NCBI GenBank assembly: GCA_937880065.1 | Contig: CALFMA010000668.1 | Location: 1-6,583 of the forward strand | Direction of reading: 5' to 3' | Origin: an uncultured Ruminococcus sp. | GTDB lineage: Bacteria; Bacillota_A; Clostridia; Oscillospirales; Ruminococcaceae | DNA length: 6,583 nucleotides | Part shown: positions 5,879-6,583 of the stretch, in pieces | Numbering within the stretch: position 1 is the first letter of the stretch | How the letters are laid out: each line of letters opens with the position of its first letter | Position numbers and translations under genes: made by a program | The notes under the pieces: generated by a model | Told to the model about the DNA's origin: nothing | Database searches by the model: none | The model's input: only the letters and a program-made list of their open reading frames with translations

Positions 5879-6277
5879 CATATTATCAATGCCTATATCT
5901 AAGAAGTCTCTTTTGATATAATAGTCATACTTACCATTATCATGTATGCTCATGTTAATTAAATCAAAGTCATAACTATTGATTAGATTTGTCATATCGC
6001 TTAGATGGTCTTTTCGATATCCTATTTCTACTCCTAATAAAGGAGTAACATTTGGATATTCTTTATTAAGTTCTTTTAGTTCTTTGATTAAGTTATCAAA
6101 GTCAACTGTCCATGTTTGGTTATTAATAACAGAATCAAACTCAATATGTTCGGTTGTTATAAAGTAAGACCAACCGGCATTTGAGGCATACTCATAATAA
6201 TCTTTTATTTCTTGTTCAGAATCTAATGAATATTTAGTGTGTAAATGTCCATCATGAAGTTTTTTAATTAGATTCAT
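5816..6277 (-). pseudogene. truncated PHP-domain phosphoesterase (histidinol-phosphatase-like)
   Basis: The N-terminal half of a PHP-family metal-dependent phosphoesterase is clear. It has DGHLHTKYS (residues 9-17) with the first two metal-binding histidines, TTEHIEFD (41-48) with the next histidine, GVEIGYR (82-88) with the bridging glutamate, and SIHDNGKYDYY (110-120) with another histidine. HisK/HisJ-type enzymes run to about 250-280 residues and need further C-terminal histidine and aspartate ligands. Here recognisable sequence ends at DIYFNNII (135-142) and eleven unrelated residues lead to a stop, so the protein should be inactive. The start at 6277 is firm: AAGGAG (complement 6283-6288) lies five bases upstream and overlaps the stop codon of the mazG-like gene. 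The two were therefore an operon before the break. Confidence 0.75.
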
Positions 6278-6286
6278 ACTATCTCC

Positions 6287-6583
6287 TTATAATTCGTTAT
6301 ACTTGTTGCTTTTCCCGTAGGCTTTTTCTACTGGATATTTTTTTGCGTTTTTCTCCATTTTCTTTTGAATTATATCGTTGATGTTAAGATTATATTTATC
6401 TAAGATGTCAATTGCATAAACAAATACATCAGCTAATTCTTCCCATAATTCAACATCAGTTTCATCGATGAGCCGGATCAGGATCGTGTTGCGTTTGGCT
6501 TTGGTGAATTGTTCGTCAAACATAACAGAACTTAAAAACGAACCATCCAGAGAACAGGAAAAAAGTGTACGGATATTTTTCAA
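6287..6583 (-). CDS. MazG-like nucleotide pyrophosphohydrolase, partial and with an atypical N-terminus
   Basis: Counting from the window edge, residues 44-98 match the C-terminal half of small MazG-like NTP pyrophosphohydrolases, which hydrolyse (d)NTPs to monophosphates. EELADVFVYAIDIL (48-61) supplies the second metal-binding E-x-x-D pair, and the end has the usual EKNAKKYPVEKAYG (77-90) followed by SNKYNEL. The family's first half, with an E-A-x-E-L-x-E helix before a W-x-x motif, is missing. In its place are about 40 residues that I cannot assign, with a higher GC content (about 40% against 30%). The reading frame runs to the window edge. A TTG there could be a start, but continuation outside is equally possible. 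It is translationally adjacent to the PHP fragment. It is probably a fusion or broken copy and, without the first glutamates, is unlikely to be active. Confidence 0.6.
   Translation of the reverse strand: MKNIRTLFSCSLDGSFLSSVMFDEQFTKAKRNTILIRLIDETDVELWEELADVFVYAIDILDKYNLNINDIIQKKMEKNAKKYPVEKAYGKSNKYNEL

Noticed and set aside
5979..6167. Plus-strand open frame opposite the PHP fragment
   Set aside because: It is antisense to clear PHP motifs and has no ribosome site or recognisable protein.

Overview
The window looks like a low-GC Firmicute, most likely a gut Clostridia such as a Ruminococcus-type Oscillospiraceae. The reasons are the AT-rich sequence, strong AGGAGG-type Shine-Dalgarno sites, sigma-A promoters with 17-nt spacers and TRTGnTATAAT extended -10 boxes, U-tailed hairpin terminators, and an intracellular BspA-type (LRR_5) repeat protein. 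This assignment is inference from style; there is no rRNA or housekeeping marker in the window.

Left part (1-1760, minus strand): two members of an unrecognised protein family. A full-length gene starts at 1609 and carries repeated alpha/beta modules. A second copy starting at 433 keeps only the first module (about half identical over 74 ungapped residues) and then stops. The full-length gene is split between two frames. Its 247-codon frame ends at 866, but the third module continues in the -1 frame to 657. The crossover is a run of six T followed by A, in the exact phase of a classical U UUU UUA slippery heptamer. This is either programmed -1 frameshifting or a one-base deletion in a homopolymer.

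Middle (1761-3700, minus strand): a compact two-gene operon with an extended -10 promoter. A nine-repeat leucine-rich protein without a signal peptide is followed 6 nt later by a WYL-domain transcriptional regulator whose ribosome site lies inside the end of the LRR gene. A long-stem terminator directly abuts the WYL stop codon. An inverted repeat in the leader is a candidate operator.

Divergent to it (3747-4800, plus strand) is a single membrane-anchored alpha/beta hydrolase gene with its own near-consensus promoter and a strong hairpin terminator.

Right part (4925-6583): a second near-consensus promoter drives a half-size HsdS specificity subunit (one target-recognition domain and one helix) and a small helical protein, with no methyltransferase or nuclease gene in view. 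Facing them is a mazG-like/PHP phosphoesterase gene pair in which the PHP gene is cut after about 142 residues and the MazG-like protein lacks its normal N-terminal half within the window. The tail of the small helical gene is antisense to the cut PHP gene, so this is a recombination scar. Overall this is an accessory, mosaic region with defence-flavoured pieces (WYL regulator, orphan HsdS) but no complete recognised defence system.
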